A DNA stretch of 64,000 bases from GCA-2733415 sp965178655 (GCA_965178655.1 OZ238266.1:992001-1056000), one strand, 5' to 3'. Numbered from the stretch's first letter, positions 27,048 to 34,729 are shown. Numbers and translations: made by a program. The notes: a model not told the origin generated them from the letters alone.

Positions 27048-27455
27048 ATGGATTTCTCAAGTATTCAACAAGAAATTGCATTTAAAACTAGCAGAAGTTC
27101 TGGCGCTGGCGGGCAACATGTAAATAAAGTATCATCTAGAGTCAGTGTGTTTTTTCAATTACAGCAATCTAAAGGACTGTCAGATGTCGAAAAAAATATT
27201 TTAACACAACGCCTTTCTAATAAATTAACAAAAGAAGGCACTCTTATTTTACACTGTGAAACAAGCAGAAGTCAGCATAAAAACAAAGAGGAAGTCATTG
27301 TAAAACTACGCACATTGCTAGTAACAAGTCTGAAGAAAACAAAAAAAAGAATTCCTACAAAAATTAGCAAATCGGCTGTTAGAAAACGTTTAAAGAATAA
27401 AAAAATACACGCCAAAAAGAAAACTTCTCGAAAAAAACCAAATGCAGATTCGTAA
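27048..27455 (+). CDS. arfB: ArfB-like peptidyl-tRNA hydrolase (alternative rescue factor)
   Basis: This 135-residue protein has the release-factor catalytic GGQ at 21-23 within SGAGGQHVNKVSS and a basic C-terminal tail (about 105-135) rich in Lys and Arg. That combination marks ArfB (YaeJ), whose tail sits in the empty mRNA channel of stalled ribosomes while GGQ hydrolyses peptidyl-tRNA. There are no codon-recognition domains, so it is not RF1 or RF2. It starts 3 bases after DUF4301, at the end of the thiamine operon, with no obvious functional link. Confidence 0.92.
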   Translation: MDFSSIQQEIAFKTSRSSGAGGQHVNKVSSRVSVFFQLQQSKGLSDVEKNILTQRLSNKLTKEGTLILHCETSRSQHKNKEEVIVKLRTLLVTSLKKTKKRIPTKISKSAVRKRLKNKKIHAKKKTSRKKPNADS

Positions 27456-27471
27456 AATCGCTTTTTGTTAC

Positions 27472-27479
27472 TACATTTG
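27472..27479 (+). promoter_or_regulatory. -7 box upstream of the TPP riboswitch
   Basis: TACATTTG matches TAnnTTTG and ends a few bases before the riboswitch aptamer, so the transcript would start at about 27485. The upstream box is only approximate (ATTCG about 19 bases away). Confidence 0.5.
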
Positions 27480-27487
27480 TGCCGTTC

Positions 27488-27563
27488 TCAAAAAAAGGGG
27501 TGCCAAATTAATGGCTGAGATCATACCCAATGAACCTAGAACAGGTAATGCTGTTTAGGGAGG
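27488..27563 (+). promoter_or_regulatory. TPP (THI-box) riboswitch aptamer
   Basis: The conserved TPP-aptamer sequence is present in order: GGGGTGCC (27497-27504), GGCTGAGATCATACCC (27523-27538), TGAACCTAGAACAGG (27541 region), TAATGCTG and TAGGGA (27556-27561). TGAGA and ACCC form the pyrimidine- and phosphate-binding junctions in the known structures. It sits between arfB and the TonB receptor and should repress the receptor when TPP is plentiful. Confidence 0.95.
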
Positions 27564-27604
27564 CGATAGTCGCCATTTTGAATTTGTATAGCATATTGCT
27601 ATAC
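27562..27604 (+). promoter_or_regulatory. two hairpins of the riboswitch expression platform
   Basis: Directly after the aptamer lie GGCGA-TAG-TCGCC (27562-27574) and GTATAGCA-TAT-TGCTATAC (27586-27604). Neither has a T run, so control at translation or RNA decay is more likely than intrinsic termination. The receptor ATG is at 27637. Confidence 0.5.
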
Positions 27605-27636
27605 GCTTAACTTCCCCTACTTTTAAATATTTAAAA

Positions 27637-29802
27637 ATGAAAAAAGTAGTTCTAACCAACAACAAATCCTTGGCAATTGCCTTGCGATTATTCTGTATTT
27701 TTGCACTATCTAACAGTGTGTTTTCTCAAGAAAAACAACAAGACTCCACTACAACAGAAATTCTTGACGAGGTCTTAATTAAAGCTATTCGCGTTGCCGA
27801 AGATGCACCTGTTACTCACTCTAACCTTTCTAAAGAAGAGATTGCTAAAAGAAATTTAGGACAAGATATTCCTATTTTAATGAATTATTTACCCAATGTA
27901 GTAACCACTTCTGATGCTGGTGCAGGTATTGGATATACCGGTATTCGTGTTCGTGGTAGTGATGCAACTCGTGTAAACGTAACCATTAACGGTATTCCGT
28001 ATAACGATGCTGAATCTATGGGAACTTACTGGGTAGATTTACCTGACTTTTCATCATCTGTTGAAAGTTTACAATTACAACGTGGTGTAGGAACTTCTAC
28101 AAATGGTGCCGGCGCATTTGGTGCAAGTATCAATCTATTAACAGATGCAACTACTAAAAATGCTAGTGCCGAAATTAGTAATTCTGTAGGGTCATACAAC
28201 TCACATAAACATGCATTAAAATTTACTACCGGTTTGCTTAATGACCATTTTGAAGTAAGCGGACGTATTTCAAAAATTAACTCTGACGGTTATATAGATA
28301 GGGCATCTTCAGACTTAAGTTCTTATTTTTTACAAGCCAGTTACAAGGACAAAAATACGCTGATAAAAGCACTTGCCTTTGGTGGTTTTGAAGAAACTTA
28401 CCAATCATGGTATGGTGTAGATAAAACAACACTAAAGAATGATCGTACTGCAAACTATTATACTTATGATAATGAAGTAGACCATTACAACCAAGACCAC
28501 TATCAGTTACTTTGGAACCAGAAATACAACAGCAACTGGTCTTCAAACATTGCTTTACACTATACATGGGGACGTGGATATTACGAGCAGTATAAGGAAG
28601 ATCGTGATTTTTCCGACTATGGTTTTGAAGAAATTACTATTGGAGGTACTACTATAAATACTACCGATTTAATACAGCGTAAATGGCTAAACAACGACTT
28701 TTATGGCGCTACTTTTTCTGTGAATTACACCAATAATTCAAACTTTGATTTAACTATTGGAGGCGCATGGAACACCTATAAAGGAAAGCACTTTGGAGAA
28801 GTAATCTGGACAGAATATGCTAGTAACAGTAGTATTCGCGATCATTTTTACGACTACTATGGCGATAAAATTGATGCCAATATATTTGCTAAAACACATT
28901 ACGATATAAACAATAAACTAAGTGCTTACGCAGACATACAATTGCGTTCTGTACAATATAACGCTACTGGTGAGTTTAATACTGTTGATGATCATTTTAA
29001 TTTTTTTAACCCAAAAACAGGACTTACCTATCACGTAAACGATAATCAAAATATATACCTTTCTTACGCCAGAGCAAATAGAGAACCAAACAGAACAGCC
29101 TATGAAAATGGTAATCCAAAACCAGAAACATTAAACGATTTTGAGTTAGGATGGCGTATTAAAAAACCATCATACATTATTAATACAAATGCCTATTACA
29201 TGGGCTATAAAAATCAGCTTGTATTAACTGGTGCTCTAGATGATGTTGGCGCGCCAATTAGTAAAAACGTAGGAGATAGCTACCGTTTAGGAATTGAAAT
29301 TGACGCTAACATTAGCCTTAATAAAAAATGGCGTTTACAACCAAACATTGCTGTAAGTGCTAATAAAAACATAGACTATGTTAGCCAATGGAATGGCGAA
29401 TTGGTGACATTAGGAAGTACCAATATTTCATACTCTCCAAATGTAGTTGCTGCAAATGCAATTAGCTATCAAGCCACTAACAAATTAAGCCTTTCTCTAC
29501 TATCTAAATATGTAGGAGAACAGTACATGGCAAATATTGATAATGATCAATCAAAATTAGACAGCTATTTTGTAAACGACATTAATATTACCTACACCCT
29601 AAAACCAAAAAAGATGGTTAAATCAATTGTCTTTACTGCCCTTATAAACAATGTACTTAATACAGAATATGTATCTAATGGTTATTACTACACCTATGAT
29701 GACACATGGTCTGAACCAGGAACAACAACCACTCTTGATGGTGCGGGGTACTTTCCGCAAGCAACTAGAAATTTCTTAATAGGTGCAACCATAAAGTTTT
29801 AA
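27637..29802 (+). CDS. TonB-dependent outer-membrane receptor, predicted thiamine receptor
   Basis: The 721-residue protein has a signal peptide (about 1-31, ending NSVFSQ), a plug domain (about 45-170; LMNYLPNVVTTSDAGAGIGYTGIRVRG, NGIPYNDAES) and a 22-stranded barrel ending in Phe. It lacks the N-terminal carboxypeptidase-like repeat of SusC proteins. The TPP riboswitch before it is strong evidence for a thiamine-type substrate, as in the OMR genes described for Bacteroidetes. Energy would come from TonB-ExbB-ExbD. It ends before a long palindromic terminator. Confidence 0.93.
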   Translation: MKKVVLTNNKSLAIALRLFCIFALSNSVFSQEKQQDSTTTEILDEVLIKAIRVAEDAPVTHSNLSKEEIAKRNLGQDIPILMNYLPNVVTTSDAGAGIGYTGIRVRGSDATRVNVTINGIPYNDAESMGTYWVDLPDFSSSVESLQLQRGVGTSTNGAGAFGASINLLTDATTKNASAEISNSVGSYNSHKHALKFTTGLLNDHFEVSGRISKINSDGYIDRASSDLSSYFLQASYKDKNTLIKALAFGGFEETYQSWYGVDKTTLKNDRTANYYTYDNEVDHYNQDHYQLLWNQKYNSNWSSNIALHYTWGRGYYEQYKEDRDFSDYGFEEITIGGTTINTTDLIQRKWLNNDFYGATFSVNYTNNSNFDLTIGGAWNTYKGKHFGEVIWTEYASNSSIRDHFYDYYGDKIDANIFAKTHYDINNKLSAYADIQLRSVQYNATGEFNTVDDHFNFFNPKTGLTYHVNDNQNIYLSYARANREPNRTAYENGNPKPETLNDFELGWRIKKPSYIINTNAYYMGYKNQLVLTGALDDVGAPISKNVGDSYRLGIEIDANISLNKKWRLQPNIAVSANKNIDYVSQWNGELVTLGSTNISYSPNVVAANAISYQATNKLSLSLLSKYVGEQYMANIDNDQSKLDSYFVNDINITYTLKPKKMVKSIVFTALINNVLNTEYVSNGYYYTYDDTWSEPGTTTTLDGAGYFPQATRNFLIGATIKF

Positions 29803-29818
29803 TGCTTTAGGTATTAAT

Positions 29819-29863
29819 TAAAAAAAGGTTAAAAAATGAATTCATTTTTTAACCTTTTTTTTT
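29819..29863. terminator. palindromic terminator, bidirectional
   Basis: A perfect palindrome centred on GAATTC (29838-29843), with arms including AAGGTT and AACCTT, is flanked by runs of A and T. It serves the TonB receptor and the convergent lipoprotein gene. Confidence 0.9.
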
Positions 29864-29904
29864 GATGTAAATACTCTAAAGAAACCCTTAATTCCAGAAG
29901 ATGC

Positions 29905-30348
29905 TTAATTATACACTCTTAAAATAGTGCCGCTTTGCTCTATACGATAGGCTTTCAGGCAATTTCCTGTAGCGCCCTGTGTTTGCTGACCTGTTAACAA
30001 CTCGTATTCATTTTCATCATCGTCACATGCACAACTAAGTGTAATGCCAGACAAGGTCATTAAAGAACAACTACTAGGCGCATGTGCAGGATCACTTGCC
30101 TCAAAAGCAACATAACCACTACCGTTATTATATATGTAAAATCCTTTTACGCTATAACCACCTATATACAATGCATTTCCAGCAAATTGCAATCCACTAT
30201 ACTGTGGTAAGCTCATGTTTATAGTAGTACCTGTATCAAAACCATAATTTGGCAGTAATACACTTACACATCCGTTTTGTAAATCATCGTTAGTATTGCA
30301 TGAGAGCAAGACCATGGAAAGACATAAAGTGCTATATAAAAATTTCAT
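29905..30348 (-). CDS. lipoprotein with Rieske-like fold, probably without an iron-sulfur cluster
   Basis: This 147-residue protein starts at ATG 30346-30348 and has a lipoprotein signal peptide (MVLLSC). The C-terminal half has the sequence rhythm of a Rieske domain: FEASDPAHAPSSCS, ITLSCACDDDENEYELLTGQ and a final LKAYRIEQSGTILRVYN. The two His of the CxH...CxxH cluster motif are not in place (SCACDDD where CxxH is expected), so a cluster is unlikely. Relatives occur widely as small flavobacterial lipoproteins. It may be structural or bind another ligand. Confidence 0.6.
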   Translation of the reverse strand: MKFLYSTLCLSMVLLSCNTNDDLQNGCVSVLLPNYGFDTGTTINMSLPQYSGLQFAGNALYIGGYSVKGFYIYNNGSGYVAFEASDPAHAPSSCSLMTLSGITLSCACDDDENEYELLTGQQTQGATGNCLKAYRIEQSGTILRVYN

Positions 30349-30418
30349 TGTTATCAATTAAAAACACTTCAAATTTACAATTAAAACGATTAATTTTTAA
30401 GGCATCGCAAAAAAATAG

Positions 30419-30426
30419 TATATTTG
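30419..30426 (+). promoter_or_regulatory. -7 box of the greA promoter
   Basis: TATATTTG matches the consensus exactly. Transcription would start at about 30431, exactly at the 5' arm of the greA leader hairpin. No clear -33 TTTG is visible. Confidence 0.55.
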
Positions 30427-30430
30427 TGTA

Positions 30431-30468
30431 GAGGAAATCCTGTTTTTAATAGGATTTCCTCTGTTTTA
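30431..30468 (+). terminator. hairpin in the greA leader, possible attenuator
   Basis: GAGGAAATCCT (30431-30441) and AGGATTTCCTC (30451-30461) form a perfect 11-bp stem with a 9-base loop, followed by TGTTTTA. It would begin at the first bases of the transcript, 32 bases before the greA ATG, and has the shape of an intrinsic terminator. Confidence 0.65.
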
Positions 30469-30492
30469 GATAAGTATAGAAAAATTAAGGTT

Positions 30493-30969
30493 ATGAGTAA
30501 AATATCATACTATAGCGAAGAAGGTTTGCAAAGTTTACGTGATGAGTTAAACCAATTAAGAGATGTAGAGCGTCCTAAAGCATCGCAAGCAATTGCTGAT
30601 GCAAGAGACAAAGGAGATCTGTCTGAAAATGCCGAATATGATGCTGCAAAAGAAGCACAAGGTATGCTTGAAATGCGTATTTCAAAATTAGAAGCAGTAG
30701 TATCTAATGCACGTATTATTGATGAATCTCAATTAGACACCTCAAAAGTTCTGATTCATTCAAAGGTTAAAATTAAAAATCAACTGAACGGCATGGAAAT
30801 GGTGTACTCATTGGTTGCCGAGAGTGAAGCCGACTTAAAAACCGGGAAAATTTCTGTAACCTCTCCTATCGGAAAAGGACTTCTAGGAAACTCTGTTGGT
30901 GATATTGCCGAAGTGGTTGTGCCAAATGGGGTTATGAAATTTGAAATTATAGATATCTCAAGAATTTAA
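30493..30969 (+). CDS. greA: transcription elongation factor GreA
   Basis: The 158-residue protein has the N-terminal coiled coil that enters the RNA polymerase secondary channel, with RDKGDLSENAEYDAAKEAQ at its tip. The two acidic residues of DLSENAEY hold Mg for transcript cleavage. The C-terminal FKBP-like domain ends SPIGKGLLGNSVGD. ATG 30493 is chosen; an upstream in-frame start (30424) lies inside the promoter. It rescues backtracked polymerase. The leader hairpin suggests self-regulation. A HIT protein gene follows after 15 bases. Confidence 0.96.
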   Translation: MSKISYYSEEGLQSLRDELNQLRDVERPKASQAIADARDKGDLSENAEYDAAKEAQGMLEMRISKLEAVVSNARIIDESQLDTSKVLIHSKVKIKNQLNGMEMVYSLVAESEADLKTGKISVTSPIGKGLLGNSVGDIAEVVVPNGVMKFEIIDISRI

Positions 30970-30984
30970 TTAAAAAACAACACT

Positions 30985-31374
30985 ATGGCATCTGTATTTA
31001 CAAAAATTATATCTGGTGAAATTCCGTGTTATAAAATTGCTGAAAATGATGATTTTATAGCTTTTTTAGATATCAATCCTAATGCAAAAGGACATACCTT
31101 ATGTATTCCTAAAAAAGAAACTAATAAGATTTTTGACTTGTCAGATGATGCATATACTGCTTTACTACTCTTCTCTAAAAAAATTGCAAAGGCCATAGAA
31201 AAAGCCATAGATTGCAAACGTGTTGGAATGACTGTTATTGGTTTAGAAGTGCCTCATGTACATGTGCACTTAATTCCTTTAAACAGCATGGAAGACGCCC
31301 GTTTTATTCAAAAGCAAACACTTACTCCTGAAGATTTTAAAACACTTGCCGCTACCATTAAAGCGCAGTTATAG
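30985..31374 (+). CDS. HIT family nucleotide-binding hydrolase
   Basis: This 129-residue protein has the histidine triad HVHVH at 91-95 (followed by LIPL) and the N-terminal signature SVFTKIISGEIPCYKI, both typical of the HINT branch. Such enzymes hydrolyse nucleoside phosphoramidates, with the middle His of the triad as nucleophile. It follows greA directly and its stop codon lies 17 bases inside the 3' end of a convergent histidine kinase gene. Confidence 0.94.
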   Translation: MASVFTKIISGEIPCYKIAENDDFIAFLDINPNAKGHTLCIPKKETNKIFDLSDDAYTALLLFSKKIAKAIEKAIDCKRVGMTVIGLEVPHVHVHLIPLNSMEDARFIQKQTLTPEDFKTLAATIKAQL

Positions 31375-32512
31375 TTTTTAACTGAACTTGCATTATAGTA
31401 CCCTTATTTTTTACAGACGACACCACTTTAATTTTACCGTTATGGTAATCTTCTATAATGCGTTTTGAAAGAGACAAACCCAATCCCCATCCTCTTTTTT
31501 TAGTGGTATATCCGGGTGTAAATATTTTTGAGAATTTTGATTTCTGAAGTCCCTTTCCGGTGTCATGAATTTGGACAAACACCAAACCTTTATCTTCATG
31601 AATTGTTATTTTTAACATCCCTTTTCCTTTCATAGCGTCAATAGCATTTTTAACCAAATTTTCTATTGTCCAACTATACAATTGTGCGCTAAGTAATGTG
31701 AAAATTGGTTGCTTAGGGAGCTCATAAGAAAACTGAATTAACCTTGATGTTCGTGACTCTAAATAAGCAATGTTTTTTGCTGTTTCTGTAACAACATCTA
31801 TTTTTTTTAAAGTTGGTTTTGATCCAATTTTAGAAAACCTATCTGTTATCATTTGTAGGCGACTAATATCTTTTCCCATCTCTTGTATAGTGCTTTCTGG
31901 CAACTCACTTGCTTTTAATAGCTCTAACCATCCAATTAACGAAGACAATGGCGTACCTATCTGATGTGCGGTTTCCTTTGCCATTCCAGTCCATAACTTA
32001 TTTTGAGCTGCGTTTTTGGAGGCCTTATAAAAAAAATAAACAACCCCAGAAAATAGTATCAATATTAACAATAATGCAATAGGGTAATATTTTAACTTAT
32101 TAATCCAAGAAGAGTTTCCGTAATAAATAGTTTGAATGAGTTCTCCTTCATAATGCATCTCAATAGGCGTATTTTCGTTTTTATACAGCGCTATAAGATT
32201 TGTAATTTGTATAGAATCTGTTGGCAATATTCCGGGCATGTTTTGCAAACTATATATCCCATCACTGTTAACCAAAATCATTGGCGTAGTTGTATTGCTT
32301 TGTAGCACGGCTAACGACATATCGTTTATAGACGCATTTAGGTCTAAGTTATTATTAACATCGTCATAAGCCTTGGCCCAAATAGTCATTTTAACACGTT
32401 CTTCTTCCTTAAAATTTTGAAAAAAGGTATATGTGTTCCATAAAATTAAAGACACAATTGCAAAAGAAACAACTATACTAATCCATCGAAATATATTTTT
32501 ACGAACCATCAT
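31358..32512 (-). CDS. membrane sensor histidine kinase
   Basis: The 384-residue protein has two membrane helices (about 10-30 and 143-162) around a small periplasmic domain. Then come the dimerisation helix with phospho-acceptor His183 in ETAHQIGTPLSSL and an HATPase domain: N box NLVKNAIDAM, G1 DTGKG, G2 GWGLGLSL. The HQIGTP H-box is a variant of HE-x-x-TP found in many Bacteroidetes kinases. It has no HAMP domain and no response regulator next to it (orphan). Its 3' end overlaps the HIT gene by 17 bases. Confidence 0.9.
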   Translation of the reverse strand: MMVRKNIFRWISIVVSFAIVSLILWNTYTFFQNFKEEERVKMTIWAKAYDDVNNNLDLNASINDMSLAVLQSNTTTPMILVNSDGIYSLQNMPGILPTDSIQITNLIALYKNENTPIEMHYEGELIQTIYYGNSSWINKLKYYPIALLLILILFSGVVYFFYKASKNAAQNKLWTGMAKETAHQIGTPLSSLIGWLELLKASELPESTIQEMGKDISRLQMITDRFSKIGSKPTLKKIDVVTETAKNIAYLESRTSRLIQFSYELPKQPIFTLLSAQLYSWTIENLVKNAIDAMKGKGMLKITIHEDKGLVFVQIHDTGKGLQKSKFSKIFTPGYTTKKRGWGLGLSLSKRIIEDYHNGKIKVVSSVKNKGTIMQVQLKTITAL

Positions 32513-32571
32513 AACATTAGAAATGTTTTTAAGTGAACTAAAATAAGATTTTTTGTTACATGATTTATCGT

Positions 32572-32579
32572 TATTTTTG
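32572..32579 (+). promoter_or_regulatory. -7 box upstream of the flavin reductase-like gene
   Basis: TATTTTTG matches TAnnTTTG; TTTG lies 16 bases upstream (32552-32555), a little closer than usual. The predicted transcript start is about 15 bases before the ATG at 32599. An in-frame start at 32560 would lie upstream of this promoter, so ATG 32599 is chosen. Confidence 0.6.
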
Positions 32580-32598
32580 TTTTTTTAAATCAATAACA

Positions 32599-33468
32599 AT
32601 GTTATCCATAAACCCTAACGATATTTCCGTTGCCAAATTACACGGATACTTACTTGGTAGCGTAGCGCCAAGACCAATTGCTTTTGCAAGTACTGTAGAT
32701 GCCGAAGGAAATCCTAATTTAGCACCATTTAGCTTTTTTAATGTTTTTAGCGCAAATCCGCCAATAATGGTGTTTTCGCCAGCAAGGAGCGTAAAAGACA
32801 ATACTACAAAACACACTTTAGACAATTGTATTGCTACTAAGGAAGTGGTTATAAATGTTGTTAATTACGATATGGTGCAACAAATGTCTTTAGCTAGTAC
32901 AGCGTACGCTAAAGGTGTTAATGAATTTGATAAATCTGGACTAACCATGTTGGCTTCAGAAAAAATTAGTCCGTTTAGAGTGGCCGAAAGCCCTGTGCAA
33001 TTTGAATGTAAAGTAACCAATGTTATTGCACTAGGCACAGAAGGAGGCGCAGGAAACATGATTGTTTGCGAAGTGGTTAAACTCCATATTAATGAAGATG
33101 TTTTAGATGATGATGGCCGAATTGACCAGCACAAAATAGATGTTGTAGCCCGTGCTGGAGGATCGTTTTATAGCAGAGCAAAAGAAGGGTTTTTTGAAAT
33201 CCCAAAACCTATTGCAAACTTAGGCATGGGGGTTGATGCACTTCCTGATCATATTAAAAACAGCACTATACTTACTGGTAACGACTTAGGTGTTTTAGGA
33301 AATTGCGAAGCAATGCCAAGCAAAGAGGCTGTTGCTGAATACATGAAAGCCGCTAAAGAAGCTTGTCCGCATATTGAACGTGCAAGCACAGAAAGCATGC
33401 ACAAAAAAGCACAAGAATATATTGAAAAAGGAAATGTTGATATTGCTTGGAAATTATTATTATCCTAA
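32599..33468 (+). CDS. flavin reductase-like FMN-binding protein
   Basis: The 289-residue protein has an N-terminal split-barrel flavin reductase domain (about 1-200): SVAPRPIAFASTVDAEGNPNLAPFSFFNVFSANPP is the FMN-binding region, with RSVKDNTTKHTLDN nearby. Family members reduce FMN or bind it tightly as NAD(P)H:flavin oxidoreductases. The C-terminal about 80 residues are an extra helical part. It is monocistronic, with no oxygenase partner nearby, so its acceptor is unknown. Confidence 0.88.
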   Translation: MLSINPNDISVAKLHGYLLGSVAPRPIAFASTVDAEGNPNLAPFSFFNVFSANPPIMVFSPARSVKDNTTKHTLDNCIATKEVVINVVNYDMVQQMSLASTAYAKGVNEFDKSGLTMLASEKISPFRVAESPVQFECKVTNVIALGTEGGAGNMIVCEVVKLHINEDVLDDDGRIDQHKIDVVARAGGSFYSRAKEGFFEIPKPIANLGMGVDALPDHIKNSTILTGNDLGVLGNCEAMPSKEAVAEYMKAAKEACPHIERASTESMHKKAQEYIEKGNVDIAWKLLLS

Positions 33469-33476
33469 CCTATAAT

Positions 33477-33504
33477 TGCTACATATTTAATTACTTTTGT
33501 AGCA
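33477..33504 (+). promoter_or_regulatory. inverted repeat around the DUF3127 gene promoter
   Basis: TGCTACA (33477-33483) and TGTAGCA (33498-33504) are perfect inverted 7-mers 14 bases apart. They enclose a -7 box TACTTTTG (33492-33499, partly inside the right arm). This could be an operator for a repressor or a 5' hairpin; the regulator is unknown. Confidence 0.45.
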
Positions 33505-33538
33505 TCAATATTATTTTGAATAACACAGACTAAGAGAC

Positions 33539-33919
33539 ATGGAAATACAAGGAAAAATTAAAGTTATTGGACAAACACAAACATTTGGTAGTAACGGATT
33601 TAGAAAAAGAGAAGTTGTAATAACTACTGAAGAGCAATACCCACAATCAATAATGGTAGAGTTTGTACAAGACAAATGCGATTTGCTTAACACTTACCAA
33701 GTAGGACAAAGTGTTAAGATCTCAATTAACCTAAGAGGTAGAGAATGGGTTAACCCACAAGGCGAAACAAAGTACTTTAACTCTATTCAAGGATGGCGAA
33801 TTGAAAACCTTATGGCAGCACCAACATCTGATGCCGGAATGCCACCAGTAGCACCAATTGATGCTTTTGAAGCCACAAGTGACTTTAAAGAAGAAGAACA
33901 CGATGACTTACCTTTTTAA
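33539..33919 (+). CDS. DUF3127 OB-fold protein with SSB-like C-terminal tip
   Basis: This 126-residue protein has a single domain (about 1-92) with the DUF3127 signature FRKREVVITTEEQYPQ and W-NPQGETKYFNSIQGWRIE, in an OB-fold-like arrangement. After a flexible Pro/Ala-rich linker it ends in an acidic tip, EEEHDDLPF. The last five residues (122-126) closely resemble the DDIPF tip by which SSB recruits replication and repair proteins. It is therefore a candidate accessory single-strand nucleic-acid or SSB-network protein. The gene is monocistronic and ends before a strong terminator. Confidence 0.82.
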   Translation: MEIQGKIKVIGQTQTFGSNGFRKREVVITTEEQYPQSIMVEFVQDKCDLLNTYQVGQSVKISINLRGREWVNPQGETKYFNSIQGWRIENLMAAPTSDAGMPPVAPIDAFEATSDFKEEEHDDLPF

Positions 33920-33942
33920 ATAAAAGGACATTATACAATTAC

Positions 33943-33981
33943 AAAGGGTCATTTTGAAACGTTCAAGATGACCCTTTTTTT
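33943..33981 (+). terminator. rho-independent terminator after the DUF3127 gene
   Basis: AAAGGGTCAT and ATGACCCTTT form a 10-bp stem (33943-33952/33968-33977), continued by an inner TTGAA-ACG-TTCAA hairpin and followed by a T run. It ends 14 bases before the aat start. Confidence 0.92.
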
Positions 33982-33995
33982 ATTCAAATAATAAC

Positions 33996-34640
33996 ATGCA
34001 GTTTTTAACAGAGCATATTAGCTTTCCAGACCCTTCAGAAGCATCTGAAGATGGCCTATTGGCCTATGGAGGTGATTTATCTACAGCGCGGTTATTACAT
34101 GCTTATAAGCATGGTATATTTCCATGGTTTACTATTGATGAACCTATTTTATGGTGGTCTCCAAACCCAAGAATGGTTTTGTTTCCTAAAGCGCTTCGGA
34201 TATCAAAAAGCATGAAAACTATACTCCGAAAAGAGGTTTTCACCATACGCTATAACACCGCTTTTAAAACCGTTATTGAACATTGTGCACACAGCAAGCG
34301 CAATGACCAAAACGACACTTGGATTACTCCAGAAATGATGCAAGCCTATTATAATCTACACAAAGAAGGAGTTGCAATTTCTGTGGAAGCATGGCAAGGA
34401 GATAAACTTGTTGGCGGATTATATGGCATTGATCTAAAAGCACAAAAAGTGTTTTGCGGAGAAAGCATGTTCTCTTTAGTCTCTAATGCTTCTAAAGCGG
34501 CATTTATTACTTTAGTAGAACATCTTAAAACACTAAACTATACATTAATTGATTGCCAACTACATAGTAATCATTTAGAAAGCCTAGGGGCACAAGAAAT
34601 TTCTAGAGATGATTTTTTAACTTATTTAAAAAAAGCCTAA
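33996..34640 (+). CDS. aat: leucyl/phenylalanyl-tRNA--protein transferase
   Basis: The 214-residue enzyme has the N-terminal FPDPSEASEDGLLAYGGDL, then HGIFPWF, WWSPNPRMVLFP and the catalytic core WQGDKLVGGLYGI. It adds Leu or Phe to proteins with N-terminal Arg or Lys, marking them for ClpS/ClpAP in the N-degron pathway. The length is normal. It is preceded by a terminator and followed by one, so it has its own transcript. The IS element begins 48 bases after the stop. Confidence 0.96.
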   Translation: MQFLTEHISFPDPSEASEDGLLAYGGDLSTARLLHAYKHGIFPWFTIDEPILWWSPNPRMVLFPKALRISKSMKTILRKEVFTIRYNTAFKTVIEHCAHSKRNDQNDTWITPEMMQAYYNLHKEGVAISVEAWQGDKLVGGLYGIDLKAQKVFCGESMFSLVSNASKAAFITLVEHLKTLNYTLIDCQLHSNHLESLGAQEISRDDFLTYLKKA

Positions 34641-34643
34641 AAC

Positions 34644-34675
34644 AAAAAAGCCTACTCAAGTGAATAGGCTTTTTA
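34644..34675. terminator. bidirectional terminator after aat
   Basis: AAAAAGCCTA (34645-34654) and TAGGCTTTTT (34665-34674) form a perfect 10-bp stem with A and T runs on both sides. It should also have terminated the convergent ExbD operon before the IS inserted 13 bases away. Confidence 0.9.
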
Positions 34676-34729
34676 ATATTATAAAAATGTCCCGTCCTGA
34701 AATAGCGTTACACATAAAAACGTTAAAAA

